Source: Moraxella lacunata
GTDB lineage: Bacteria > Pseudomonadota > Gammaproteobacteria > Pseudomonadales > Moraxellaceae
Assembly: GCF_002027545.1 (NCBI RefSeq)
Contig: NZ_MXAN01000111.1
Location: forward strand, 1-12,991
Direction: 5' to 3'
Length of the DNA stretch: 12,991 bases
Shown: positions 1 through 6,955 of the stretch, one piece after another
Numbering within the stretch: the first letter of the stretch is position 1
How the letters are laid out: each line of letters opens with the position of its first letter
The notes under the pieces: generated by a model
The model's input: only the letters and a program-made list of their open reading frames with translations
What the model was told of the DNA's origin: nothing
Databases searched by the model: none
Position numbers and translations under genes: made by a program

Positions 1-51
1 TTTTGGGGTGCGGTTCACAAGGGGGATTAAAATTTGGATATTTAGATTCAT
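1..51 (-). CDS. 5' end of a gene running off the left edge (product unknown)
   Basis: An open frame starts at an ATG on the minus strand whose A overlaps the last base of the preceding gene's TAA stop (TAATG overlap). A strong Shine-Dalgarno (AAGGGG) lies about 8 bases upstream, inside the end of that gene. Only 17 codons are visible, beginning MNLNIQILIPLV. DUF997/YhdT genes commonly precede panF (sodium/pantothenate symporter), whose N-terminus is similarly short and hydrophobic. The visible residues are too few to confirm this and turn polar sooner than PanF would. The overlap and SD support translational coupling; the identity is a guess. Confidence 0.45.
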   Translation of the reverse strand, partial: MNLNIQILIPLVNRTPK

Positions 52-380
52 TAATTTTCCCCTTGTTTGTCATTGTGATTTAACTCGTTGCTTAATTCAC
101 CGTCCAAATCCACTTCCTGATAAACCGCCTTTAATACCGCCATGCTGATTAAAATAAAAACAAACGGCAAAAAAACACAGCTTAGCTCAAACCAAAGTGG
201 CAAGCCTAAAAGCCCCGTCCCAGTTGGCACAAAATAGGCAAAAATCACCCAACCTGCCAAATACAGCAAGGTCAGGTATATCGACCATTTGGCTTCACGG
301 TTGAGTTGATGGGTGAGTGGGGTGGGTGTAGGAGATTGATTAGGGGTGGGGTGGTTGGCTTGGGGTGGGGTGTCTGACAT
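51..380 (-). CDS. yhdT: DUF997/YhdT-family small inner-membrane protein
   Basis: A 109-residue protein of unknown function. Residues 1-27 are a Pro/Thr/Gln-rich cytoplasmic-looking tail. Residues 28-32 (NREAK) lead into a first membrane segment at about 33-51, followed by a short loop containing the family-typical GLPLWFE stretch at 59-65. A second membrane segment spans about 66-85, and the C-terminus is acidic. The NREAKW...LTLLYLAGW pattern and the two-helix layout match the DUF997 (YhdT) family, usually encoded next to panF. I chose the ATG at 380 because AAGGA lies seven bases upstream; an in-frame ATG 15 codons earlier lacks such a site. The proline-rich N-terminal tail is longer than in E. 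coli YhdT. Its stop overlaps the start of the next gene, suggesting a two-gene operon. A possible promoter (CTTGCC, 16 bp, TATAAG) lies just upstream of 400. Confidence 0.75.
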   Translation of the reverse strand: MSDTPPQANHPTPNQSPTPTPLTHQLNREAKWSIYLTLLYLAGWVIFAYFVPTGTGLLGLPLWFELSCVFLPFVFILISMAVLKAVYQEVDLDGELSNELNHNDKQGEN

Positions 381-490
381 GGTGCGTCCTTGAAAATTCT
401 TATAAAACCCTTTAAATAAGGGCAAGATAAAAGCAAAATAAAGGCGAAAAAACGTGCAAATTTTAGCACAAAATCTGCCACTTTAAAATA

Positions 491-522
491 AAAAAGACCT
501 TAATTAATATTAAGGTCTTTTT
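491..522 (-). terminator. Rho-independent terminator of rpsT (bidirectional form)
   Basis: A perfect 14-bp inverted repeat (arms 491-504 and 509-522, starting AAAAAGACC) with a 4-base loop TAAT. It has A-runs on one side and T-runs on the other, so it can work on either strand. It lies 33 bases after the rpsT stop and 110 bases before the yhdT start, so it separates the two minus-strand transcripts. Confidence 0.85.
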
Positions 523-554
523 AAGTCTGTTGCCAAAACTAGTATGCGTGCCGA

Positions 555-821
555 TTAAGCTTTTAGAGCTTTGATAGCTTTGTTTAGACGGCTCTTATGA
601 CGAGCAGCTTTGTTTTTGTGAATGATGCCTTTGTCAGCCATGCGGTCAATCACAGGAACGGCTTTGGCATAGGCTTCGGTTGCTAGGTCATAAGACTTAG
701 ATTCGATGGCAGATACCACACGTTTGATGTAGGTGCGAACCATAGAACGTTGAGAAGCGTTTTGGGCACGGCGTTTTACGTTTTGGCGTGCACGTTTACG
801 AGCTTGGGCTGAGTTTGCCAT
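555..821 (-). CDS. rpsT: 30S ribosomal protein S20
   Basis: An 88-residue primary 16S rRNA-binding protein of the small subunit; E. coli S20 is 87 residues. The N-terminus [18 protein letters not shown] is the S20 signature. The rest is strongly basic and helical, with [20 protein letters not shown] near the C-terminus, the segment that packs on 16S rRNA. I chose the ATG at 821 because TAAGGA lies about ten bases upstream and the start matches the family; an in-frame extension 37 codons longer would give a non-S20 hydrophobic leader. It is monocistronic, with its own promoter about 125 bases upstream and a strong terminator. The long untranslated leader (about 115 bases) is compatible with the translational self-repression known for S20 in E. 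coli, though no specific structure was worked out here. Confidence 0.97.
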   Translation of the reverse strand: MANSAQARKRARQNVKRRAQNASQRSMVRTYIKRVVSAIESKSYDLATEAYAKAVPVIDRMADKGIIHKNKAARHKSRLNKAIKALKA

Positions 822-944
822 GATAATTTTCCTTACAAAAAGTAAAAATGGATAAAAGTAACTTAGTGTAGGCGATAATTCAGGCAGCCACCGAATTACC
901 CAATAAAATAAAGGAGACACGTTGCCTAACACAATAAAGCCGAT

Positions 945-973
945 ATATTAGCAAATTTTTGGGATTTATTCAA
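945..973 (-). promoter_or_regulatory. Likely sigma-70 promoter of rpsT
   Basis: Read on the minus strand: -35 TTGAAT (968-973), a 17-base spacer, and -10 TAATAT (945-950) preceded by TGC, an extended -10 feature. Transcription would begin near 938, leaving a leader of about 115 bases before the rpsT ATG. Confidence 0.7.
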
Positions 974-1085
974 GTGCCTTATTAGGTTTTTAAAAATTCT
1001 AAAAAACCGCCAAACCATAAAGTTTTAACATATTGATTTTTAATAATTTTTTAAAATAAAAAGCTCATATTTTATGGCGTAAAAT

Positions 1086-1114
1086 TCGCCATTTTTGCCA
1101 TTTTGTGCTATAAT
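1086..1114 (+). promoter_or_regulatory. Likely gyrA promoter with extended -10
   Basis: A consensus -10 TATAAT (1109-1114) preceded by TGC (extended -10). The hexamer 17 bases upstream, TCGCCA (1086-1091), is a poor -35, which is typical when an extended -10 is present. The start point would fall near 1121, giving a short leader to the ATG at 1146. Gyrase promoters in other bacteria respond to supercoiling; nothing here proves that. The remaining bases between this and the rpsT promoter (974-1085) are AT-rich with no recognised feature. Confidence 0.6.
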
Positions 1115-1145
1115 GTCGCCTTTATGTGTGTTCCTTGGAAAAATT

Positions 1146-3839
1146 ATGACCGATAGCGTAACCCCCGTTGGGATTGTTGATGAATTAAAGCAGTCCTACC
1201 TTGACTATGCGATGAGCGTCATCGTCTCTCGTGCCTTGCCTGATGTGCGAGATGGCTTAAAGCCTGTTCACCGCCGTGTGATGTACGCCATGCACGAGCT
1301 GTCCAACGATTATAACAAACCCTACAAAAAATCCGCTCGTGTCGTGGGCGATGTTATCGGTAAATATCACCCCCACGGCGACACTGCCGTGTATGATGCC
1401 ATTGTGCGTCTTGCCCAGCCGTTTTCTATGCGGTATATGATGGTGGATGGACAAGGTAACTTCGGTTCGGTGGACGGCGACCCGCCTGCCGCCATGCGTT
1501 ATACCGAAGTGCGTATGCAAAAACTCACGCACCAAATGCTTGCCGACCTTGACAAAGACACGGTGGACTGGGAAGACAACTATGACGGCTCCGAAAAAAT
1601 GCCGTCTGTGCTACCTGCTCGTGTACCAAACCTGCTTGTCAATGGGGCAACGGGCATTGCGGTGGGTATGGCGACCAACATGGCACCGCACAACTTGACC
1701 GAAGTCGTGAACGCTTGTCTTGCCTATGCCGACAACCCCATGATTACGGGCGATGAACTGGCAAGCCACATCAGTGGACCTGATTTTCCCACAGGTGGTA
1801 TCATCTATGGGCGTAGTGGCATTTCGGACGCTTATCGCACAGGCAAAGGGCGACTGCACATTCGTGGGCGTTATGTCATTGAAAACATGGAAGGGGCGAG
1901 CAAAGACCGTGAACGCATTGTCTTTACCGAGATTCCTTATCAAGTCAATAAAGCCAAACTCATCGAGCAAATCGCCCAACTTGTCAATGACAAAAAATTA
2001 GACGGTATCACAGGCGTGCGTGATGAGTCCGACAAAGAGGGTATGCGGATTGCCATTGACCTAAGACGTGGCGAAAATGCCGAAGTCGTGGTAAATAACT
2101 TATTTTTGCAAACGCCCTTGGAGTCCAGTTTTAGCATTAACATGGTTGCCCTTGACAACGGACAGCCACGCCTTATGACCTTGCATGACTTGATTGCTAG
2201 CTTTATCCGTCATCGCCAAGAGGTTGTTACACGCCGTACCATTTTTGAGCTTAATAAAGCCAAAGCTCGTGGGCATCTGCTTGAGGGCTTGACCATTGCC
2301 CTTGCCAATATTGACGACATCATTGAGACCATTAAAAAGTCCGCCAACCGCTCTGAGGCTCGTGAAAACCTGCTTGGGCGTATCTGGCAGGCGGGTAATG
2401 TGGTTGCCATGCTAAAAAATGCAGGGGCAACGTCTATCCGCCCTGACATCATCGAAGGCGAGGACTTAAACGCACCGTTTGGGCTTATCAATGATGACAA
2501 AGAATACCGCCTATCGCCCGACCAAGTGAACGCCATTTTGGATATGCAACTGCACCGCTTGACAGGCTTGGAGCAGGACAAATTATCCAAAGAATACCAA
2601 GAGATTTTGGGCGAGATTGCACGCTTACAGATGATTTTGGCGGATTTTGACAAACTCATGGGCGTGATTAAGGCGGAGCTTATCCAAATCCGTGATGATT
2701 TTGGCGATGAGCGTAAAACCGATATTGTGGACGCACGAGCCGATTTTAGCCGTGAAGATTTAATCCCAGAGCAGACGGTGGTCATGACCGTGTCGCATAC
2801 AGGCTATGCCAAAACCCAAGCCGTGAGCGACTACCAAGCCCAAAAACGTGGCGGAAAAGGCAAATCAGCGACCGCCATGAAAGAAGATGACGTGATTGAG
2901 CATTTACTCGTTACCAGTACGCACGCCCATATTTTGTGCTTTACCAACACAGGGCGAGTGTTTGGCTTGCGTGGTTTTGAAGTGCCGATTGCGTCTCGTG
3001 GCTCAAAGGGCAGACCGCTTGTCAATCTGATTAACATTGACCCAAGCGAGAGCGTAACCGCCATTTTGCCGGTGGAGAGCCTAGCCGATGACGGTAAATT
3101 TGTGTTTTTTGCCACGGCAAGCGGTACGGTCAAGCGTGTGGCGTTGTCGCAATTTGCCAATTTGCGTGCCAACGGGCTAAGAGCCATTGACCTTGTGGAC
3201 GGCGATACCTTGATTGGCGTGGCGATTACGGACGGGGAGCAGGAGATTATGCTGTTCTCCAACGAAGGTAAAGCCATTCGCTTTAAAGAATCCGCCATTC
3301 GTACCATGGGACGTACCGCCAAGGGCGTGCGTGGCATCCGTGTCAATCTGCTCGCCAGTCTCGGCTTAGACGATGACGAGCCGACCGATGATGATACCGA
3401 TGACAGTGATAATGACAGCGTGGTGTCGGTCAGTCGTGTGGTGTCGCTCGTGGTTGCCCCACAGGCAGGCGAGATTTTGACAGCGTGCGAAAACGGCTAC
3501 GGCAAACGTACTCCGATTGACGACTATCCGACCAAAGGGCGTGGCGGTCAAGGCGTGATTGCCATTAAGACATCAGAGCGTAACGGTCAGCTTGTCAAGG
3601 CGGTGGCGGTAACAGGCGATGAAGACGTGATTTTAATCTCTGATAAAGGCACGCTTGTCCGCACGCCTGTCGCCCAAATCGCAACCGCAGGACGTAACGC
3701 CCAAGGGGTTAAGCTCATTCGCATTGGCGAGAGTGAAACGCTGGTGGGACTTGCCTGTGTGGAGCATGAAGAGCCAAGCGATGATGACAGCGACAGCGAA
3801 CATGGCGAGATGATAGAAACGAGCCAAGACAGCGAATGA
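1146..3839 (+). CDS. gyrA: DNA gyrase subunit A
   Basis: An 897-residue breakage-reunion subunit of the A2B2 gyrase, which introduces negative supercoils. The N-terminal winged-helix and tower region carries the quinolone-resistance segment [10 protein letters not shown] (residues 75-84) and the catalytic Tyr119 in RYTEVR, with Arg118 before it. The C-terminal beta-pinwheel begins with the GyrA box QKRGGKG (566-572), which is needed for DNA wrapping. An acidic insert (about 740-758, rich in Asp) splits two pinwheel blades, and the tail (873-897) is also acidic. The protein is therefore longer than E. coli GyrA (875). Thr80 and Asp84 are the usual quinolone target positions; Thr is the native Moraxella residue, so no resistance is implied. 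Start: the ATG at 1146 gives the conserved [21 protein letters not shown] opening and has GGAAA upstream; the 17 codons before it are not conserved. Confidence 0.98.
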   Translation: MTDSVTPVGIVDELKQSYLDYAMSVIVSRALPDVRDGLKPVHRRVMYAMHELSNDYNKPYKKSARVVGDVIGKYHPHGDTAVYDAIVRLAQPFSMRYMMVDGQGNFGSVDGDPPAAMRYTEVRMQKLTHQMLADLDKDTVDWEDNYDGSEKMPSVLPARVPNLLVNGATGIAVGMATNMAPHNLTEVVNACLAYADNPMITGDELASHISGPDFPTGGIIYGRSGISDAYRTGKGRLHIRGRYVIENMEGASKDRERIVFTEIPYQVNKAKLIEQIAQLVNDKKLDGITGVRDESDKEGMRIAIDLRRGENAEVVVNNLFLQTPLESSFSINMVALDNGQPRLMTLHDLIASFIRHRQEVVTRRTIFELNKAKARGHLLEGLTIALANIDDIIETIKKSANRSEARENLLGRIWQAGNVVAMLKNAGATSIRPDIIEGEDLNAPFGLINDDKEYRLSPDQVNAILDMQLHRLTGLEQDKLSKEYQEILGEIARLQMILADFDKLMGVIKAELIQIRDDFGDERKTDIVDARADFSREDLIPEQTVVMTVSHTGYAKTQAVSDYQAQKRGGKGKSATAMKEDDVIEHLLVTSTHAHILCFTNTGRVFGLRGFEVPIASRGSKGRPLVNLINIDPSESVTAILPVESLADDGKFVFFATASGTVKRVALSQFANLRANGLRAIDLVDGDTLIGVAITDGEQEIMLFSNEGKAIRFKESAIRTMGRTAKGVRGIRVNLLASLGLDDDEPTDDDTDDSDNDSVVSVSRVVSLVVAPQAGEILTACENGYGKRTPIDDYPTKGRGGQGVIAIKTSERNGQLVKAVAVTGDEDVILISDKGTLVRTPVAQIATAGRNAQGVKLIRIGESETLVGLACVEHEEPSDDDSDSEHGEMIETSQDSE

Positions 3840-3841
3840 TA

Positions 3842-3869
3842 AAAAAGACGGATTGATGTCCGCCTTTTT
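3842..3869 (+). terminator. Rho-independent terminator of gyrA
   Basis: An inverted repeat AAAAAGACGGA / TCCGCCTTTTT with one mismatch and a 6-base loop, ending in five T, two bases after the gyrA stop. It is followed at 3873-3880 by a run of eight G. Confidence 0.85.
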
Positions 3870-3959
3870 GTTGGGGGGGGTGAGGTTATTGTTTTTTGAA
3901 TTAATCCATTATCTTATTTTTCAGAAAAAAACAAGATAGTATTTTTGGTATTTTGTTTT

Positions 3960-4755
3960 GGTAGTAGTCCAAAAAGTATGCTGTAACAAAAACTAAAAAG
4001 ACAACTTGCACAAAAGTTGGTAATTTACGGTTATGAAGACACAAATTACCATTACTTGCCCAAGTTGCCTATCGGTTAGTATAAAGAAAAATGGCATAAA
4101 AAGCTATGGCAAGCAGAACTATTTTTGTAAACACTGCCACAGACAGTTTGTTCATCATTTACAGCTTACTTACAAAGGTTGTCAATCTTACATCGATGGC
4201 AAAATACGCTTAATGTTAGCTCGTGGTTGTAGTATTGTTGACATTATGATACTTGAAGAAGTTAGTAAGGGTAAAGTACTTAGCGTGCTTGCAAACAGTA
4301 ATCACCAAATCAAACCAAGACAAAAGCATTACAATACCTTAGAGATAGATGAGTTTTGGACTTACGTGGGTAACAAGAAAAACAAAGTTTGGCTCATCTA
4401 TGCGTATGATAGACACACAGGTGAGATTGTTGCCTATGTATGGGGCAGACGAAACCTTGCTACTGCCAAACAGTTAAGGTCAAAACTTCTAAGTTTAGGT
4501 ATAAGTTTTAACAAAATTGCTTGTGATAACTGGGAGAGCTTTCTTGTTGCTTTTAAGCACTCTATCAAAAAAGTTGGCAAACGCTTTACCGTTGGTATTG
4601 AAGGCAATAACACAAGGCTTAGAACCTTTGCTAGGCGAGCATTTAGAAAAACGTGTTGTTTCTCTAAAAACCTAACCAATCATCTTAAAGCATTTGACTT
4701 GGTGTTTCATTATATCAACTATGGGTGGGTGTAGCATACTTTTTGAATCAGAACC
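3960..4755 (+). mobile_element. IS1-family insertion sequence, complete, with 8-bp target duplication
   Basis: A 796-bp element bounded by imperfect terminal inverted repeats of about 23 bp (3960-3982 and 4733-4755). Both begin GGT and share an exact inner block CAAAAAGTATGCT. It is flanked by the perfect direct repeat TTTGTTTT (3952-3959 and 4756-4763), an 8-bp duplication as expected for IS1 insertions (8-9 bp). It carries one transposase gene. A small hairpin (CAACTT/AAGTTG, 4002-4019) precedes the transposase start. It inserted between the gyrA terminator and a DUF3800 gene, immediately before a TATAAT box. The specific IS name is not known to me. Confidence 0.9.
4033..4734 (+). CDS. IS1-family transposase, single-ORF type
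   Basis: A 233-residue DDE transposase. Residues 1-40 hold a zinc-ribbon-like motif (C9, C12, C32, C35) as in InsA, followed by a helix-turn-helix-like region (about 58-95). The catalytic core corresponds to InsB: LEIDEFWTYVG with Asp106, IACDNWESF with Asp165, and GIEGNNTRLR with Glu190. Classical IS1 makes this protein by frameshifting between insA and insB. Here both parts lie in one uninterrupted frame, as in the single-ORF branch of the family. The frame is intact, with all three catalytic residues, so it may be active. The ATG at 4033 has no clear Shine-Dalgarno, which fits the low expression typical of transposases. The stop lies inside the right inverted repeat region. Confidence 0.93.
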   Translation: MKTQITITCPSCLSVSIKKNGIKSYGKQNYFCKHCHRQFVHHLQLTYKGCQSYIDGKIRLMLARGCSIVDIMILEEVSKGKVLSVLANSNHQIKPRQKHYNTLEIDEFWTYVGNKKNKVWLIYAYDRHTGEIVAYVWGRRNLATAKQLRSKLLSLGISFNKIACDNWESFLVAFKHSIKKVGKRFTVGIEGNNTRLRTFARRAFRKTCCFSKNLTNHLKAFDLVFHYINYGWV

Positions 4756-4763
4756 TTTGTTTT

Positions 4764-4769
4764 TATAAT
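4764..4769 (+). promoter_or_regulatory. Consensus -10 box upstream of the DUF3800 remnant
   Basis: TATAAT directly abuts the right copy of the IS1 target duplication, 32 bases before the DUF3800 start codon. IS1 insertion has replaced whatever -35 stood upstream. The nearest -35-like hexamer is now TTGAAT (4743-4748) inside the IS1 right end, with a 15-base spacer, which is short. The element may have silenced or re-wired this promoter. Confidence 0.4.
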
Positions 4770-4822
4770 GACGGCAGAATAGCAAACCGTTAAGAGATGA
4801 CATGAATTTTAGTAATTATATT

Positions 4823-5711
4823 AGACCTCTTGCGAAACTAAATCATCTTATTCACAATCCCCGCAATCAAATTCACCCTTAGGTTAAACCTTCTTTGGTG
4901 GTTGCGGTAAGTGGTGCTTAGGATTTTAAATACTTTTAGTTTGCCATTGATGTGTTCTATGATGATACGTCTTTTACCAATGGCTTTGTTAATCTGTGTT
5001 ATCTCTTTGTCTTGGTGCTTGTTTTTGTGCTTTTTGATAGGGGTGATAAGCCCTGTATGTTCAAGACCTATGTAGCCTTTATCAGCGATGACAAACTGAT
5101 AGCTTGCTAAGTCTTTGATGTGTTGTCTTGCCAGTCTTACATCATGAATACTGCCTTTACTGGTGTGTATGCTCACAATCTGTTTGATGTTTGGGTTATA
5201 GATGACTTGTATTTTTAAGGTGTGCTGTTTTTGTTTGCCACTGTATGAGTATCTTTGCTTTTTTTGGGTTTTTGACAAGCAACTTCGGTGGCATCAATAA
5301 GCACATATTCAAAGACAGTATCATCAGTTTGGTTTGTTGGTTTATGTATGCGTTTGGGTAGGTTAAACTGTCCTGATTTTATGAGTGCGTTTTCTACCTT
5401 AATGATGGTACGGTTGATGTTGCTTTCACTAATGCCATAATCTGCTGACAGTTCAAGCTGTGTTTTGTAGGCACGCAAATACTCTAATGTGAGCAGTACT
5501 TGGTCTTCAAAACTCAAACTGCGTGGTCTGCCTGTCTTTTTGTTTTGTGCGACAATACTGACCATTGTGTCAAACACAGAACGGGTAACACCACTTAGTC
5601 TTTTAAACACATCATCAGGCTTTTGGCAAAGGTGTTTGTATCTCATGACTTATCAAAGGTTGTTGTTTGGTGTTGATTTTAAGGGGTTTGGGGGAGTTTT
5701 GTGAGGGGTTT
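4823..5711 (-). mobile_element. IS5-family insertion sequence with 3-bp target duplication
   Basis: An 889-bp element. The left end AGACCTCTTGCGAAACT (4823-4839) and the reverse complement of the right end, AAACCCCTCACAAAACT (5695-5711), form an imperfect inverted repeat (12 of 17 match). The ends are fixed independently by the host: the element is flanked by ATT (4820-4822 and 5712-5714), and excising it with one ATT rebuilds the DUF3800 frame exactly. IS5 elements make 2-4 bp duplications. It encodes a transposase in two overlapping frames on the minus strand. About 65 bases separate the right end from the transposase ATG. Confidence 0.88.
4838..5646 (-). CDS. IS5-family (ISL2-like) DDE transposase in two frames, -1 frameshift
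   Basis: Frame A (5646 down to 5215, 143 residues) carries the N-terminal helix-turn-helix region and the first catalytic Asp in VLIDATEVACQKPKK. Frame B (from about 5260 down to 4838) continues with YSYSGKQKQHTLK, the second Asp in VIADKGYIG and the Glu in IEHINGKLKVFK. The frames differ by -1 and overlap across a run of seven A (minus strand; T-run at 5259-5265). A shift there gives one 269-residue protein with CQKPKKKQRYSYSGKQKQ, which reads as a normal member. Frame B has only a TTG as a possible start and no SD, so it is unlikely to be made alone. Several IS5 subgroups use programmed frameshifting, so this may be an active arrangement or a simple indel in the A-run. The stop codon lies inside the left inverted repeat. 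Confidence 0.88.
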
Positions 5712-5804
5712 ATTGTTTATGTAGATGAAAGTGGCGACCATAATTTGGATAACATCAATTCAAAATACCCTATTTTTGTTTTGGCATTTTGTATTTTTAA
5801 TAAA

Positions 5805-5869
5805 AGGGGCGAATTACATTCGCCCAAAAATCAACACTTTATCACAGGGCAAATGTAATTTGCCCCTAC
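5805..5869. repeat. Paired REP-like palindromes (copy A)
   Basis: Two facing hairpins: AGGGGCGAATTACATTCGCC.. (5805-5825) and GGGCAAATGTAATTTGCCCC (5847-5866), the second followed by TAC. Read on the minus strand, the right half is GTAG directly before a hairpin, the layout of REP sequences mobilised by RAYT (TnpA-REP) proteins, and the inverted pair resembles a BIME. The same element occurs inverted at 7718-7818 with a longer spacer. It interrupts the DUF3800 remnant. No RAYT gene is in this window. Confidence 0.75.
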
Positions 5870-5924
5870 AAATCCGTCCAAAGGTATGGTTAATTAACAA
5901 CGCCAAATAATCCAAATAAAAGTT

Positions 5925-6692
5925 ATGTTAATTTCTTTTCTAAAAAATCTTACCGCCTATGGCATTCAATATAGCCTGATTATCCTATTGCTTATTATTT
6001 GGCAAATGGTCATTGGGTTTGGTTTTATTCCTGATTATTTATTGCCATCGCCCATACAAATCATTAAGGCGTTTATTGATGATTTTTATTTGCTGATGGG
6101 TCATGCCAAATATACGCTGATGACGGCATTTTTGGGAACGGTTATTGGGCTAATATTAAGTTTTGTGTTATCCATTTTAATGGATTTTTCCAAAAAATTT
6201 AAAGAAATCGTTTATCCTGTTTTACTGCTCAACCAAACCATTCCAACCATCGCCATCGCTCCGTTATTGGTGATTTGGCTTGGCTATGGCATATTGCCAA
6301 AAGTGGTGCTGGTGGTATTGTCGGTATTTTTCCCCATGACGATTGCACTTGTGGACGGCTATAATTCAGTACAAAAAGAGCAATTAAATCTCTTTCGTTC
6401 ATTAAAAGCAAGCCATTATCAGACTTACCGCCATCTAAAAATACCGTCTGCTATGGGATATTTTTTTACAGGATTAAAAGTTGCCTTGTCGTATGCCCTT
6501 ATCTCGGCGGTGGTGGCAGAATGGCTTGGCGGTTATCATGGGCTTGGGGTCTATATGACCCGTGTGCGAAAATCGTATGAGCTGGATAATATGTTTGCGG
6601 TGATATTTTTTATCAGTTTTTTAACGCTTGTATTATTGGCAAGTGTTAAATTGATTGAAAGACAGGTATTAAAATATCAGTATTTAAAATGA
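5925..6692 (+). CDS. ABC transporter inner-membrane permease (ThiX/SsuC/TauC-type), orphan
   Basis: A 255-residue binding-protein-dependent transport permease (BPD_transp_1). About six hydrophobic segments are visible, roughly at 14-36, 62-86, 95-118, 125-143, 180-198 and 223-243. The cytoplasmic EAA-type coupling loop lies at about 151-177 (LFRSLKASHYQTYRHLKIPSAM region). The C-terminal AEWLGGYHGLGVYMTRVRKSY stretch (199-218) resembles permeases of hydroxymethylpyrimidine/thiamine-precursor uptake (ThiX) more than taurine or sulfonate ones, but this is from memory. Such permeases need a cognate ATPase and a periplasmic binding protein; neither is encoded here. The start codon at 5925 has only a weak AAAAG upstream, and no clear promoter is seen between it and the REP-like element ending at 5869. 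The frame is intact. It could be a leftover of a larger cluster cut by the rearrangements to the left. Confidence 0.85.
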   Translation: MLISFLKNLTAYGIQYSLIILLLIIWQMVIGFGFIPDYLLPSPIQIIKAFIDDFYLLMGHAKYTLMTAFLGTVIGLILSFVLSILMDFSKKFKEIVYPVLLLNQTIPTIAIAPLLVIWLGYGILPKVVLVVLSVFFPMTIALVDGYNSVQKEQLNLFRSLKASHYQTYRHLKIPSAMGYFFTGLKVALSYALISAVVAEWLGGYHGLGVYMTRVRKSYELDNMFAVIFFISFLTLVLLASVKLIERQVLKYQYLK

Positions 6693-6821
6693 TTGATAAA
6701 AGCTTGAATTTAAAAGTTAAATAAAAAATCCCGTAGATTACTCATGATGCACTCCTTTACTTGCTTTTATTAAGTCATTATCAATAAAATTTACAATCGT
6801 TCATAAAGCTTTAAAATATAA

Positions 6822-6850
6822 TTGCAATCAGTAAAAAGTTAGGCTATAAT
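6822..6850 (+). promoter_or_regulatory. Strong sigma-70-like promoter for the exported-protein pseudogene
   Basis: -35 TTGCAA (6822-6827), a 17-base spacer and -10 TATAAT (6845-6850). Transcription would start near 6857, about 100 bases before the ATG at 6956. The promoter looks intact although the gene it serves is broken. The bases from 6693 to 6821 are AT-rich with no recognised gene. Confidence 0.65.
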
Positions 6851-6955
6851 AATACGAAAATTTTAATACAATTTTTTCATAAAAATTACTCTATGCATTT
6901 TAAATAAAGCATATCATCAAAATCATCTTATTACCAATCAACTTGGAGTTAAAAA

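Larger units (their letters stand above)
4802..5858 (+). pseudogene. DUF3800-family gene, split by an IS and truncated by a REP-like element
   Basis: The 5' codons lie at 4802-4822 (MNFSNYI). Reading resumes after an IS5-family insertion: removing 4823-5711 and one copy of the ATT duplication gives, in one frame, MNFSNYI then VYVDESGDHNLDNI and YPIFVLAFCIFNK. This is the well-conserved N-terminus of DUF3800 proteins (VDESGD motif, then a hydrophobic FVLAFCIF strand), thought to have an RNase H-like fold and often found in mobile or defence-rich regions; their function is not firmly known. About 37 native residues remain. The frame runs into a palindromic REP-like pair at 5805 and stops at 5858; the rest of the protein (families are usually over 200 residues) is missing. 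A weak AAGAG lies before the ATG. The gene is certainly non-functional as it stands. The family call rests on the N-terminal motif only. Confidence 0.75.

Noticed and set aside
1377..1400. Thr80 in the GyrA quinolone region as a resistance mutation
   Set aside because: Thr is the native residue in Moraxella GyrA (resistance reports are Thr to Ile), and Asp84 is also unchanged.
2210..2785. 191-codon minus-strand frame antisense to gyrA
   Set aside because: It is a shadow of gyrA codon usage, with no SD or family resemblance. The same applies to the other antisense frames within gyrA, the protease gene, hemF and sodA.
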